Of a DNA stretch of 64,000 nucleotides, positions 1-8,019 are shown in pieces. Source of the DNA: Ruminococcaceae bacterium Marseille-P2935. Its GTDB lineage: Bacteria > Bacillota > Clostridia > Oscillospirales > Ruminococcaceae. The notes beneath the pieces are model-generated. The model was not told the origin of the DNA, did not search any database, and was given only the letters and a program-made list of their open reading frames with translations. The stretch spans positions 1,053,604-1,117,603 of the forward strand of contig LT629952.1 of the NCBI GenBank assembly GCA_900104565.1, in the 5' to 3' direction. Made by a program: the position numbers and the translations under genes. Position 1 is the stretch's first letter. Every line of letters starts with the position of its first letter.

Positions 1-1
1 C

Positions 2-1366
2 GGTCAGCGGTATTGGCAAATATTGCCTGTTGGCCCCATTAGCTATGGCGACTCGCCTTATCAGTCCTTTTCCACCTTTGCCGGCAACCCATATTTTATT
101 GACTTTGATTTTTTGGCAGAAGATGGTTTACTTAAGCCGGATGAATACGTGCCGCTTCCTTGGGGAAATAACCCAGCCTATGTAAATTACGAACAGATTT
201 ATCAATCCCGCTTTATCCCCCTAAAAAAAGCCGCAGCACGCGGCCTTGCCCGGGGAGAATCAGAGTTTAAGTGTTTTCGGGAGGAAAACAGTGCCTGGGC
301 CGAGGATTATGGGCTTTACATGGCTGTAAAAAACTTCTTTGGAATGGCCAGCTGGCAGGAGTGGGAGGAAGGCATTCGCCTGCGCACTCCACAGGCTATG
401 GCCCACTGCCGGGAAATGTTGAAAAACGAAATTGATTTTTGGATTTACCTGCAGTTTTTATTTTGGAAACAGTGGCGTGCATTAAAAACATATGCCAATG
501 AAAAAGGCATTTCCATCATTGGAGATATTCCAATTTACGTAGCTGAGGACAGTGCAGATGTGTGGGCAAATCCGAACCTGTTCCTGCTGGACGAAACAAG
601 GCGTCCCGTCATGGTGGCCGGGTGCCCGCCGGACGGCTTTAGTGCAGACGGCCAGCTGTGGGGAAACCCGCTTTACCACTGGGATGTGATGGAACAGGAC
701 GGCTTTGCATGGTGGGTCTCCCGCATCCGCTGGGCAGTCAACACCTATGACCTGGTGCGAATTGACCATTTTCGTGGTTTTGATTCGTATTATGCAATTC
801 CCTATGGCGCCAAGGACGCCAGAAACGGAAGTTGGAAAAAGGGTCCTGGCATGAAACTGTTTGAACAGGCAAAATTGGGGATGGGTGAGCTGCCAATTAT
901 TGCAGAGGATCTGGGCTTCCTTACCGATTCGGTACGGCAGCTTCTAAAGGATTCAGGGTACCCCGGCATGAAGGTACTGCAGTTTGCTTTTGATGCAGAT
1001 TCCCATAATGAATATCTGCCCCATCAATATACTCCCCACTGTGTGGCCTATACCGGCACCCATGATAATGACACCTGTCTGGGGTGGATGGAAAGCGCCC
1101 CGGAGCATGCGCAAAACTTTTGCAAAGAATATTTAAACCTCACAGCAGAGGATTCCTTGCCTTGGGAGATGATTCGGGCCGTTTGGGCAAGTGTTGCCGA
1201 AACCGCTATTGCCCCTTTGCAGGAATTTTTAGAGCTTGGGAATTCATCCAGAATGAACCGTCCTTCAACGGTTGGCGGAAACTGGCAGTGGCGTGTTCTG
1301 CCCGAGCAGCTGGATGACAGCTTGGCACAAAAAATTATGCAAATCACACGGCTATATGGAAGATAA
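2..1366 (+). CDS. malQ: 4-alpha-glucanotransferase (amylomaltase), 5'-truncated by window edge
   Basis: GH77 amylomaltase, which transfers alpha-1,4-glucan segments between maltodextrins in the cytoplasm. The frame is already open at the first base, and the visible protein begins inside the conserved N-terminal region (WQILPVGP, then GDSPYQSFSTFAGNP). GH77 landmarks follow in order: GDIPIYVAEDSADVW, the RIDHFRGF block carrying the catalytic nucleophile Asp, the acid/base region in IAEDLGFLT, and YTGTHDNDT. About 455 residues are present, so only a short N-terminal part (roughly 40-50 residues) is missing. The internal TTG at position 23 is not the start, because the frame extends upstream. 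No partner gene is visible on the left, and the stop is followed by a long non-coding gap. Confidence 0.95.
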   Translation, partial: GQRYWQILPVGPISYGDSPYQSFSTFAGNPYFIDFDFLAEDGLLKPDEYVPLPWGNNPAYVNYEQIYQSRFIPLKKAAARGLARGESEFKCFREENSAWAEDYGLYMAVKNFFGMASWQEWEEGIRLRTPQAMAHCREMLKNEIDFWIYLQFLFWKQWRALKTYANEKGISIIGDIPIYVAEDSADVWANPNLFLLDETRRPVMVAGCPPDGFSADGQLWGNPLYHWDVMEQDGFAWWVSRIRWAVNTYDLVRIDHFRGFDSYYAIPYGAKDARNGSWKKGPGMKLFEQAKLGMGELPIIAEDLGFLTDSVRQLLKDSGYPGMKVLQFAFDADSHNEYLPHQYTPHCVAYTGTHDNDTCLGWMESAPEHAQNFCKEYLNLTAEDSLPWEMIRAVWASVAETAIAPLQEFLELGNSSRMNRPSTVGGNWQWRVLPEQLDDSLAQKIMQITRLYGR

Positions 1367-1869
1367 AAACCAGGATGTATGAAAAAACACCTTTTCATGT
1401 GGTAACTCCATACTTTTTAATAACGCCATATTTGGGCTGCAACCAAAACGGTTGTATAAAAGTTATTCTTATAGGCATGAACAGGCCTATCGGTGCGGCC
1501 GTTCTTTATTCATACTATCAAAGGAAGCGGCGGTTAATTTGATATAGCCAGCCCAAAATGAACGACCTGGTCAAAACTGTCTATTTTTGTTTGGATATGA
1601 AAATGGGATCCCACCCAAATTCTAAATTTTCCATACTCTGAAATAAGGCGTTCCCCAGCTAACGAGTCTCTTTAAAAAGGCATACTACCTAAAGCTATTG
1701 CTGACCGGGAGGCCTGCGTGCAGCTTAAACGGCGCTATGCAGCCAATAATGTGGCACCTACATGCCTGCCGCCATGCACCAAATGTGTCCTCCCTTGTTT
1801 AAAAAGTTCTGCCCGCTAAGCGGTTTTTAAATGTTTTGCCATTTAAAAAGCCAACTAAAACAAATTTTA
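1367..1869. other. intergenic region, no gene seen
   Basis: About 500 bases between malQ and the terminator of the leftward pantothenate genes. I see no open frame with a ribosome binding site, no RNA motif I recognise and no repeat. Confidence 0.5.
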
Positions 1870-1899
1870 AACGCCGCCATGGAAAACCATGACGGCGTT
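1870..1899 (-). terminator. terminator of the panT/coaX unit
   Basis: A 13-base stem (AACGCCGCCATGG paired with CCATGACGGCGTT, one G-T pair) with an A-rich loop lies just past the stop of the ECF transporter gene. Read leftward it is followed by T-containing sequence. Confidence 0.7.
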
Positions 1900-1920
1900 A
1901 TTGATGCATAGAAAAATATA

Positions 1921-2544
1921 TTAGGCCCGTTTCATTACTTTGGTCAAAGGTACGGCTATCAGCACGGCAAGCACTACGGCAACAGCCATTTCCGCCATAC
2001 CCTGGGTTGCAATAACCCCTAAAATAAAGGTGGATAATGTTTCCAGACCCAAATTCTTTGCAGCGGCATATTCTTTGCCAAAAAACAGCCAGATGCCCCC
2101 CATGACCAGAAGAGTATTGGCCATAGAGCCCACAAAGGCGGCAACACCGCAGGATAACGCCCGGTTTATTTTACGTTTTTCCATCACCTTATAAATCAGC
2201 CCTGCAAACACTCCTATTAAAATACGCGGCACCAATGCAACCACCAGGCTTAGCATACTGCCTTTGTCGCTCCCCGGTACTGGAATAAACGGAGAAAACA
2301 CAAAGGACACTACAGCCGGTGCCATAGTGTTTTGAATAATGCTGGTAAGCCCAAACACACCGCCTAAAATTGCCCCTGCTTTTGGCCCTAACAGAATTGC
2401 GCCAATAATAACAGGGATGTGTACCGTGGTGGCTTTAATAACCCCAAGGGGAATAAACCCCAAAAAAGGCACAAATGCCAATACCACCACAATGGCTGCC
2501 ATTAACGAAATTTCTGCCATTCTTTTTACTTTGTTACCTGCCAA
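1921..2544 (-). CDS. panT: ECF transporter substrate-binding (S) component, probably pantothenate
   Basis: Integral membrane S component of an energy-coupling factor importer, 207 residues with about six hydrophobic segments. Typical S-component sequence is visible: an early hydrophobic helix, then HIPVIIGAILLGPKAGAILG, which is the family signature around the first loop. It lies directly downstream of a coaX-like gene on the same strand; such pairing is the usual genomic argument for pantothenate specificity (PanT), so the substrate is inferred from context. The start is a TTG preceded by AGGAGG at good spacing, not an ATG. The ATPase and T subunits (ecfA/T) are not in this window and are presumably shared in trans. 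Confidence 0.8.
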   Translation of the reverse strand: MAGNKVKRMAEISLMAAIVVVLAFVPFLGFIPLGVIKATTVHIPVIIGAILLGPKAGAILGGVFGLTSIIQNTMAPAVVSFVFSPFIPVPGSDKGSMLSLVVALVPRILIGVFAGLIYKVMEKRKINRALSCGVAAFVGSMANTLLVMGGIWLFFGKEYAAAKNLGLETLSTFILGVIATQGMAEMAVAVVLAVLIAVPLTKVMKRA

Positions 2545-2605
2545 AACAAACTCCTCCTAGCTGTCGCTCCTTTCGGATGCAACGCATTTTTGGGAAACCC
2601 GCCTG

Positions 2606-3370
2606 CTAGCGGTTCTTATTCCATAAGTGCCTTAAACCATCATGCAGAAGGCTGGGCCGATATAAAATTTCTGCCCGACAAAGCTTTAATATCGGCTGTG
2701 CAATCTCACCCGTAGCGACCGCAGTTACTTTACCGCCCAGTTCCTGAGCATACCGCTGAAGCATTCCTTCAACCATGCTCACCGCACCATATAAAACTCC
2801 CGATTTTATGCCTTCCGCAGTGCTTTTGCCCATTAACCGGCAGTCTTCCTCAAAACACACTGATGGCAGCTGCGCCGAGGTATCGCACAAATGCTCCAAA
2901 GAACTTTCCACCCCAGGCAGGATCGAACGGCCTATCAAACAGCCCTGTTCGTCCAACGCCATAAAAGTAGTGGCACCAGTCATGCTAATTACTACCAGCG
3001 GAGGGGTGAATTCCTTGAGCGCCCCTACCGCATTGCAGATAAAGTCTGCCCCTACCGTAGAGACATGGTCCAGCCGAATGTTCAGCCCTGTTTTCATTCC
3101 AGGTCCTACTACCAACACTTCGCATGTTAACAGTTTATGCAGTGCTGCCAGCAATACAGGGGTTAGCATTGGCACTACCGAAGAAAGAATCGCCCCCTGC
3201 GCTTGATCCGGCTGTACCTGGTTCAGGTGGCAAACCCAAGCCATGCTGGCCGCAAACTGGTCAGCTGTTGCATGCCGGTCGGACGCTATAGACATAAAGA
3301 TACGCGCCTGTTCCTGTTCCTGCACCGCCAGGGTAATGTTGGAATTATCTACATGAACGGTCAAGATCAT
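2606..3370 (-). CDS. coaX: type III pantothenate kinase-like protein, divergent motifs
   Basis: Member of the CoaX/Baf family (ASKHA fold), which makes 4'-phosphopantothenate, the first step of CoA synthesis. Length (254 residues) and overall pattern fit, and the neighbour is a pantothenate-type transporter. The active-site motifs are atypical. The phosphate loop, normally DxGNT, reads VDNSN (Asp8). The GAD motif with the catalytic-base Asp is kept as GADF (Asp109). The third motif, normally DxGTATT, reads SMTGATT, so its Asp is replaced by Ser129. The protein could be a diverged active kinase, or a non-catalytic paralogue acting as a regulator. The start ATG is preceded by an AGGAAGG-like site. 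Its upstream region marks the left edge of the prophage element. Confidence 0.75.
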   Translation of the reverse strand: MILTVHVDNSNITLAVQEQEQARIFMSIASDRHATADQFAASMAWVCHLNQVQPDQAQGAILSSVVPMLTPVLLAALHKLLTCEVLVVGPGMKTGLNIRLDHVSTVGADFICNAVGALKEFTPPLVVISMTGATTFMALDEQGCLIGRSILPGVESSLEHLCDTSAQLPSVCFEEDCRLMGKSTAEGIKSGVLYGAVSMVEGMLQRYAQELGGKVTAVATGEIAQPILKLCRAEILYRPSLLHDGLRHLWNKNR

Positions 3371-3483
3371 AAAAGCACGCCTTCCTTTCTTATGTAATGC
3401 AGCGAGTTTCTCTCACATATTATATACTGAAAACGGCATTTTTACAATGTTAAAAGGGCAAAACATCTTACACCCTACAACGT

Positions 3484-3525
3484 TGGATAATAATCCGGTT
3501 CAACAACAGCATTTTGGGTAATGGG
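3484..3525 (-). pseudogene. relic of a seventh toxin cassette (pre-toxin domain fragment)
   Basis: About 40 bases read leftward encode the LPKTLLLNRI stretch found in the pre-toxin domain of the cassette at 4904-5758, and the DNA matches 5480-5522 closely. Nothing of the cassette survives on either side, so this is the most decayed end of the array and marks the approximate left boundary of the element next to coaX. Confidence 0.6.
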
Positions 3526-3551
3526 GCATGATTGGAAAAGTATAAAATAAA

Positions 3552-3606
3552 GGCCTATTTTTTTATATATAAATGTAGAGAAAATAGGCCGCCTAAAAGG
3601 CGACCT
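3552..3606. terminator. two hairpins after the decayed immunity gene
   Basis: GGCCTATTTT (3552-3561) pairs perfectly with AAAATAGGCC (3581-3590), and an overlapping GC-rich stem AGGCCGCC/GGCGACCT sits at 3586-3606. They lie downstream of the immunity pseudogene at 3621 and resemble the terminator at 4393. Confidence 0.5.
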
Positions 3607-3620
3607 TGTTTTTGGTAAAG

Positions 3621-3891
3621 TTAAATATAATATTGTAATAAATCTTCTTTCAGTAGCTCTTTATCACTCATTTCGATAGAAAAAAGTTCTGTGTCATATG
3701 GTATATTTTTTTGAGCCTCTTCAAAATTATCTGCACATTCAATTACAAAACATTTTAATCCTCCGACATAACTGATTCGGATATAACAATCTTCACCTTA
3801 AAAATATTCATATTTACTAATAGTGACTGGTTTAAAACCCAACGATAATAACAGCTCATCAATTTTTTTGCAACTGAACGGTATCTCTCAT
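3621..3891 (-). pseudogene. decayed immunity gene, same family as the one at 9911-10210
   Basis: An ATG with an AGGAGAG site starts a frame that breaks in a run of seven A bases. Removing one A restores a frame reading LLLSLGFKPV. A TAA stop then interrupts the frame after KYEYF, and it continues as CYIRISYVGGLKCFVIECAD, NFEEAQKN, ending at 3621. This matches the intact protein at 9911-10210 in pattern (LLKMGFVE..., CLGFLIEYADSYEEAKK). So this is a dead homologue with one frameshift and one nonsense codon, the partner of the decayed toxin cassette just upstream. Confidence 0.75.
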
Positions 3892-3942
3892 GCAAATCTC
3901 TCCTTTAATAATATAATTGATTTCCCCATAGGTCATACCGTC

Positions 3943-4345
3943 TTATTCCTGTTTGCCCTGATGATATTCCGCCCCATTATGATGCCTTCCACCAGGTGGG
4001 TGGTACTGTAGTATACGGTCACCAATAGGTCGCTGTGTTGGGGGCAAGCGCTAAGTTGTTTATCAGGCCCTTTGCCAGCCCCGCCATAAAAATAGGGTCG
4101 CTGGCCATTTCAAATATGATTTCCAGCGTGTTGGCCCAAAACTGGCCTGCCTCTCCGTCCCTTCGCATATCGTCCAAGTAGGCTGCCGCAGACTTTGTCC
4201 CGCTGTTTTTCGCAATATTGTCAGCATATTCCCGCCAGCTCATGTCCGCATCCCAGGTAAAGGGATTGCCGTTTGCTATTTGGTTTGAAATGTTGAATAA
4301 ATTTTAAAAAAGCGTTTTGAAAGATAAATCGCAGCTGGGATGTAT
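3943..4345 (-). pseudogene. decayed toxin cassette (pre-toxin domain plus HH-type C-terminus)
   Basis: Read leftward, the frame shows LSFKTLF, a TAA codon, then NLFNISNQIANGNPFTW and DMSWREY, and a stretch with WANTLEIIFEMASDPIF, ending with TATYW and a stop at 4019. This is homologous to the pre-toxin domain of the cassettes at 4904 and 10237. Just beyond, out of frame, the sequence reads YHPPGGRHHNGAEYHQGKQE and a stop at 3943, which resembles the YHPSASSHHGGAYWK end of the cassette at 10237. The middle has been deleted. Only the 74-residue piece 4019-4243 remains as an ATG-initiated frame. Confidence 0.7.
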
Positions 4346-4392
4346 AAAACAGACTTATTTATCTTCAATATAACACACAAGCGCATAAAAAT

Positions 4393-4420
4393 ATAGGCCG
4401 CCTTTTTAGGCGGCCTTATT
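4393..4420 (-). terminator. terminator after the immunity gene at 4429
   Basis: Perfect stem GGCCGCC/GGCGGCC with a short A/T loop, flanked by T-rich sequence on both sides, so it can work in either direction. It lies just past the stop of the leftward immunity-type gene. Confidence 0.8.
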
Positions 4421-4428
4421 TTTAAGTT

Positions 4429-4884
4429 TTAACCCTTTAATTTATCTTTTGACTTAGAAAGTTTATCAAGATATTCTCTTGGATTAGTGCAAAACTGCCC
4501 GGCATCTGATTGCTTCATTAGTGCAATAATTTTTTCCATAGTGGGTTCATATACAATACCATTATATAAGATATTACCTTGAATTAATTCTATATATTGT
4601 AATACCTGTGCGAGCAATGATTTTGTCAAGGTTCTTAAATCAAGAGAACAACTAATTTCTACTATTTGCTGGTTATCAAAAACTATCTTAATATTTGTAC
4701 CATCATGATTTCCATATTGCTTTATTGCCGAGGACCATGATTTCTCAATTGGTAATATATTTTGTAAATATTCTATAGAAAGGGCTAATTCTTTTGGTTC
4801 CCATTCACATAACTGATCGATAGACATGTTTTCCGGAGATTTCTTGTTACTTACAATTAAAAAAGAAAAATGCCATAATGCCAT
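4429..4884 (-). CDS. putative immunity protein for the ParB-like toxin cassette
   Basis: Protein of 151 residues with no recognised family, no membrane segment and no signal peptide, so probably cytoplasmic. It begins MALWHFSFLIVS from an ATG preceded by GGAGGAAACAAT. An upstream in-frame start at 4920 would overlap the toxin stop and lacks a clear ribosome site. It lies immediately downstream of a cassette ending in a ParB-like domain, so its assignment as cognate immunity rests on position only. A cytoplasmic location fits a nuclease-type partner. A strong terminator follows. Confidence 0.6.
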   Translation of the reverse strand: MALWHFSFLIVSNKKSPENMSIDQLCEWEPKELALSIEYLQNILPIEKSWSSAIKQYGNHDGTNIKIVFDNQQIVEISCSLDLRTLTKSLLAQVLQYIELIQGNILYNGIVYEPTMEKIIALMKQSDAGQFCTNPREYLDKLSKSKDKLKG

Positions 4885-4903
4885 ATTGTTTCCTCCTTCA
4901 TAA

Positions 4904-5758
4904 TTACCAAAATAAATCATTTACTGTCTTATAACCTAAATAAGGTAATTCCACACGTTCTGCCGGTACTTTGGTAAATCCTAACCTTTTCGCTGCAATC
5001 AATCGATGATGTCCATCAACAACATACTTTTCCCCATTGTATTCTACATACTTAATGGTTTCAGTTATTCCGTTCTTTTTAATCTGTTCCAATAATTCTT
5101 GAAATTCCCGGTTGCTCTTTGTCATCTTTTGAGTTGGTATTAATTCATTGGGATCTATAGTTTCAATCACCTTAGCCCCTGGCTTGATCTTCCCTACAAA
5201 CCCGCCGCGTTGCAGTTTATCCGCATAAGCCGCAGTGTTGGGGTCGTTGGCCAGTTTGTTTTTTAGCCCCTGGTTTAATCCAAGCCAGAACATAGGGTCT
5301 GTTCCCATTTCTATTAGGGTTTGCAGCAAATCTGCCCAAAACTCCCCTGCCGGGCCGTCTTTACGCATTTGGTCAATCGTTTCCATTGCGGGTATCAGAT
5401 TCCAATGCTCAGAAAAGCTTTTGTCAAACTCCCGGTAGCTCATATCAGAATCTACCGTTATCTTATTCCCGCTTAATAGCGCGCTGAGTATATTAATCCG
5501 GTTCAACAGCAGCGTTTTGGGTAATCGTAATGTCCCTCCTAAAAGGCTTAGTACACCGCCCAGATAATTCCCGTTTTGGAACTTCTCTACATAGTTTTCG
5601 CTTTGGTCGCTAAAGTCGCACAGCAGCTTTACAACCGAATTCAGCAAATTTCCGTCCAGCTGGTCACGCTGTGAATCTGCCGCCAGTTTTTCCAGGTAAA
5701 AATTGATGCCGCCCTGGTCATACAGCTGACGCAGCGCTGCACATTTACTGTAAATCAA
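4904..5758 (-). CDS. orphan polymorphic-toxin cassette with ParB-like C-terminal domain
   Basis: The first roughly 185 residues are the helical pre-toxin domain shared with the cassette at 10237: LRQLYDQGGINFYLEKLA, then LLNSVVKLLCDF, then DKLQRGGFVGK at the junction. Part of the shared DNA is almost identical between the two copies. After the junction comes a different C-terminus of about 85 residues with FQELLEQIKKNGI and VDGHHRLIAAKRLGF, the pattern of ParB/sulfiredoxin-fold domains found as nuclease toxins in polymorphic systems. The only start is a TTG (5758) without a convincing ribosome site, and homology starts abruptly a few codons later. It therefore looks like a displaced C-terminal module without its N-terminal carrier. 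An immunity-type gene follows. Confidence 0.7.
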   Translation of the reverse strand: MIYSKCAALRQLYDQGGINFYLEKLAADSQRDQLDGNLLNSVVKLLCDFSDQSENYVEKFQNGNYLGGVLSLLGGTLRLPKTLLLNRINILSALLSGNKITVDSDMSYREFDKSFSEHWNLIPAMETIDQMRKDGPAGEFWADLLQTLIEMGTDPMFWLGLNQGLKNKLANDPNTAAYADKLQRGGFVGKIKPGAKVIETIDPNELIPTQKMTKSNREFQELLEQIKKNGITETIKYVEYNGEKYVVDGHHRLIAAKRLGFTKVPAERVELPYLGYKTVNDLFW

Positions 5759-5851
5759 TCTACTATAAGTGTATATAAAGGCAACTTATCAAGCGTTTTT
5801 AATAGAAAACGCGATAATGTTCTTTTTAAAACAGAATAGCTTCAATCGTAC

Positions 5852-5891
5852 AAAAGTAACAGTCGTCCCTTTCGAGGCAACTGTTACTTTC
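5852..5891 (-). terminator. hairpin after the duplicated membrane immunity pseudogene
   Basis: AAAGTAACAGT (5853-5863) pairs perfectly with ACTGTTACTTT (5880-5890), and an inner CCT-TTCG-AGG hairpin caps it. Leftward, a TTTTG run follows. Confidence 0.65.
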
Positions 5892-5921
5892 CGGTTACTT
5901 CCGGCTTTAGTATTCATTCAT

Positions 5922-6331
5922 TTAGAGAAAAGGATATAGAACAAGAAAAACTACTACTTGCACTACAACCCACAGGCTAACAAATAACTAGGCCTGTTGT
6001 AATTCTTTTATCAGTTGTTCACGATACTCATCTTCTTTTGGAAATAAATCACAAATTATTCCTTTACTAAATCGGGCATAATATATCCTATATTTAAACT
6101 TTTTCAAATCTTCCAGCGTCTCTTCTTTTTCAGGGTAATCTCGAATAATACAGCGCTGCATATAGGCATATAATAAGCTCTCAGAGAAAAATCCACATAT
6201 AAAATAAAAAGCTAATAATTCTAACCAGAAACCTCCCCCAAGGTTAATGACTAATGCAAGAAGTGCTGAAAAAGCTGCAATACATAAAGACAAGATTCTC
6301 CCACGCCTCATACTGAAAAAATCGGTTCCAT
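5922..6331 (-). pseudogene. decayed second copy of the membrane immunity gene
   Basis: Close duplicate of the gene at 6534-6944 (shared YAYMQ.CIIRDYPEKEETL). The start region matches (ATG GAA CCG ATT) but has one T fewer in the T run, so translation meets a stop after seven codons. An ATG overlapping that stop (6311) reopens the frame for 107 residues. A TAG then truncates it where the other copy continues with SFITLWV and its last membrane segment; the lost part is still readable to 5922. It may still yield a truncated protein, but it is best read as a pseudogene. Confidence 0.75.
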
Positions 6332-6334
6332 TTT

Positions 6335-6530
6335 TACACCTACTTATTGAATTTATATTTCAATATTCTGTTTATAAGTAATTCCGGGAAAATATCCATA
6401 AACAAATTTCGAATCCCTTCTTCTATTTCTGGAGTTTCAAGGTTTTTCCAATACTCTTTTGTAAATGTTTCTTTCATATCTGGCAGCGATATAGTGTAAA
6501 TTAATTTAAAAACACTCTTTGGTATTTATT
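6335..6530 (-). pseudogene. duplicated C-terminal end of the 6946-7800 toxin
   Basis: About 55 codons match the last part of the toxin at 6946: YTISLPDMK, TFTKEYWKNLETPE, GIRNLFM. The copy diverges at the very end and stops at about 6340. Together with the adjacent immunity pseudogene it forms a tandem duplication of toxin tail plus immunity gene. Confidence 0.75.
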
Positions 6531-6533
6531 CAT

Positions 6534-6944
6534 TTACAGAAAAAAGTATAGGACTAATAAAATTACTGCTGGTACTATAACCCACAGAGTAATAAAAGAT
6601 TGAGCCTGATTCATTTCTTTTATTAGTTGTTCTCGGTATTCATCCTCATCTGGAAACAAATCCTGAATCATTCTGATGCTAAACCGAACATAATATAACC
6701 TATACTTAAACTCTTTCAAATCTTCAAGCGTCTCTTCTTTTTCAGGGTAATCTCGAATAATACAGTGCTGCATATAGGCATATAATAAGCCCTCAGAGAA
6801 AAATCCACAAAAGAAATGAGCAACTATAAATTTAAGCCAAAATTCTCCGCTGGAAGTAGAAATTAACGCGAGAATCGCCGAGAAAACTGCAATACATAAG
6901 GACAAGATTCTCCCACGCTTCACACTGAAAAAAATCGGTTCCAT
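6534..6944 (-). CDS. membrane protein, putative immunity partner of the 6946-7800 toxin
   Basis: Protein of 136 residues with hydrophobic stretches after KRGRILSLCIAVFSAILALI, near IVAHFFCGFFSEGLL, and at the C-terminus (LWVIVPAVILLVLYFFL), so three membrane segments are likely. A charged cytoplasmic-type middle contains DYPEKEETLEDLKEF. I do not recognise the family. The gene starts one base past the toxin stop, consistent with co-translation, and has been duplicated together with the toxin end (copy at 5922-6331). Membrane location suggests that the cognate toxin acts at or through the membrane; this is an inference from position. Confidence 0.6.
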   Translation of the reverse strand: MEPIFFSVKRGRILSLCIAVFSAILALISTSSGEFWLKFIVAHFFCGFFSEGLLYAYMQHCIIRDYPEKEETLEDLKEFKYRLYYVRFSIRMIQDLFPDEDEYREQLIKEMNQAQSFITLWVIVPAVILLVLYFFL

Positions 6945-6945
6945 T

Positions 6946-7800
6946 TTACACCTTCTTTTTAAATTTAGATTTAATTGCTTCTTTTAGTACTTCGGAAAAA
7001 ATATTCATAAACAAATTACGAATCCCTTCTTCCATTTCTGGAGTTTCAAGGTTTTTCCAATACTCTTTTGTAAATGTTTTTTTCATATCTGGCAGCGATA
7101 TAGTGTAAAGCAATTTACCATCCCGGTAAAAACACTCTATTCCCTTACCTTCTCTTAAGTTACCTTGCATCATCAATACATGTACATCACCCGGCTTTAA
7201 AATGATTCCGGGGTTAAATTCGGCATACATTTCGGGGAGCAAGTCCTCCATTCCTTTAAATCCCGATGCAAAATACCGCGTAAATGGAACCAGGACAAAT
7301 ACAGCCTTGTTTAAAATATCCCAAAGAACTTGAGCATCTTCAGTTGTTTTTCCTCCCCAATTCCCCATATTGTTTTCGTTAATTACCGAAAACTCCATTT
7401 TAAACTCCGAGTCATTCCAACCATACGGCAGGTAGTAATAGTCGGTAAAATCCTGCTCACCTTTTTCCAACTTTAATTTCAGCTCTAAAATTGCAGTGCC
7501 AAGAACTGCAGCATTTTGGGTATCGGCATAGTCGGCATTTTCTCTTAAAAGGTCCCACATGCCCACCATTGACTGAAAAATAGAGATGGCCTTTGGATCC
7601 GTTGTTTTCAACACATCTTTAGGAAGAGTAAAAATATCTGATCCTTTCATATTGTTAGGCAATACCTTCGGTGCGGCGGATTCATCTCCGCTAATGCCAT
7701 ATTGCGCCTTGCGTACGTGTTCGTCGCTGATACCTGGTCTGTCCGTACCTTCCGCATTACTTTGCCCCTCTGCGCTGTAAAACATTGGCGCAAGCGGCAA
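6946..7800 (-). CDS. orphan toxin cassette with C-terminal domain of unknown family
   Basis: The open frame runs upstream of the first usable start (TTG, 7800) to about 7942. It encodes DWNLLGKNVLTKQKLEQFQ, NNPFLEGFGTVEEQ and PLAPMFYS, a block nearly identical in DNA to 11322-11470. A second shared motif, YGISGDESAAP, resembles YGVSGEELDAP in the complete gene at 12629. After this comes a C-terminal domain of about 220 residues that I cannot assign (LPYGWNDSEFKMEF, FNPGIILKPGDVHVLMMQGN). The upstream join carries a copy of the 5' end of the complete gene, but out of frame. The cassette is probably silent unless recombined or started internally. A membrane immunity-type gene follows directly. 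Confidence 0.65.
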   Translation of the reverse strand: MPLAPMFYSAEGQSNAEGTDRPGISDEHVRKAQYGISGDESAAPKVLPNNMKGSDIFTLPKDVLKTTDPKAISIFQSMVGMWDLLRENADYADTQNAAVLGTAILELKLKLEKGEQDFTDYYYLPYGWNDSEFKMEFSVINENNMGNWGGKTTEDAQVLWDILNKAVFVLVPFTRYFASGFKGMEDLLPEMYAEFNPGIILKPGDVHVLMMQGNLREGKGIECFYRDGKLLYTISLPDMKKTFTKEYWKNLETPEMEEGIRNLFMNIFSEVLKEAIKSKFKKKV

Positions 7801-7924
7801 AGCCGACTGCTCTTCTACTGTGCCAAACCCTTCTAAAAAGGGGTTGTTCTGGTAATGGCCGTATTTTTGAAACTGCTCCAGCTTTTGTTTGGTCAGTACA
7901 TTTTTTCCTAATAAGTTCCAGTCT

Positions 7925-7975
7925 TGCGGGTGGCTTTTGCGATCATATGTTCACTCCCATTCTAACCCCAAAAAC
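7925..7975 (-). pseudogene. relic junction: end of the 13907 gene and start of the 12629 gene
   Basis: Read leftward, this short stretch encodes ALVKYGFWG and a stop, matching the LLAKYGLLG end of the gene at 13907-14608. A GGGAGTGAACAT site and an ATG ATC GCA AAA start follow, matching the beginning of the gene at 12629-13891. The new frame stops after 12 codons because the join to the cassette at 6946 is out of frame. It shows that a complete copy of the two-gene arrangement once stood here and lost its middle by deletion. Confidence 0.7.
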
Positions 7976-8019
7976 CGTATTTTACAAGTGCTTAGGTATG
8001 AACAGGACTTATTTACACG

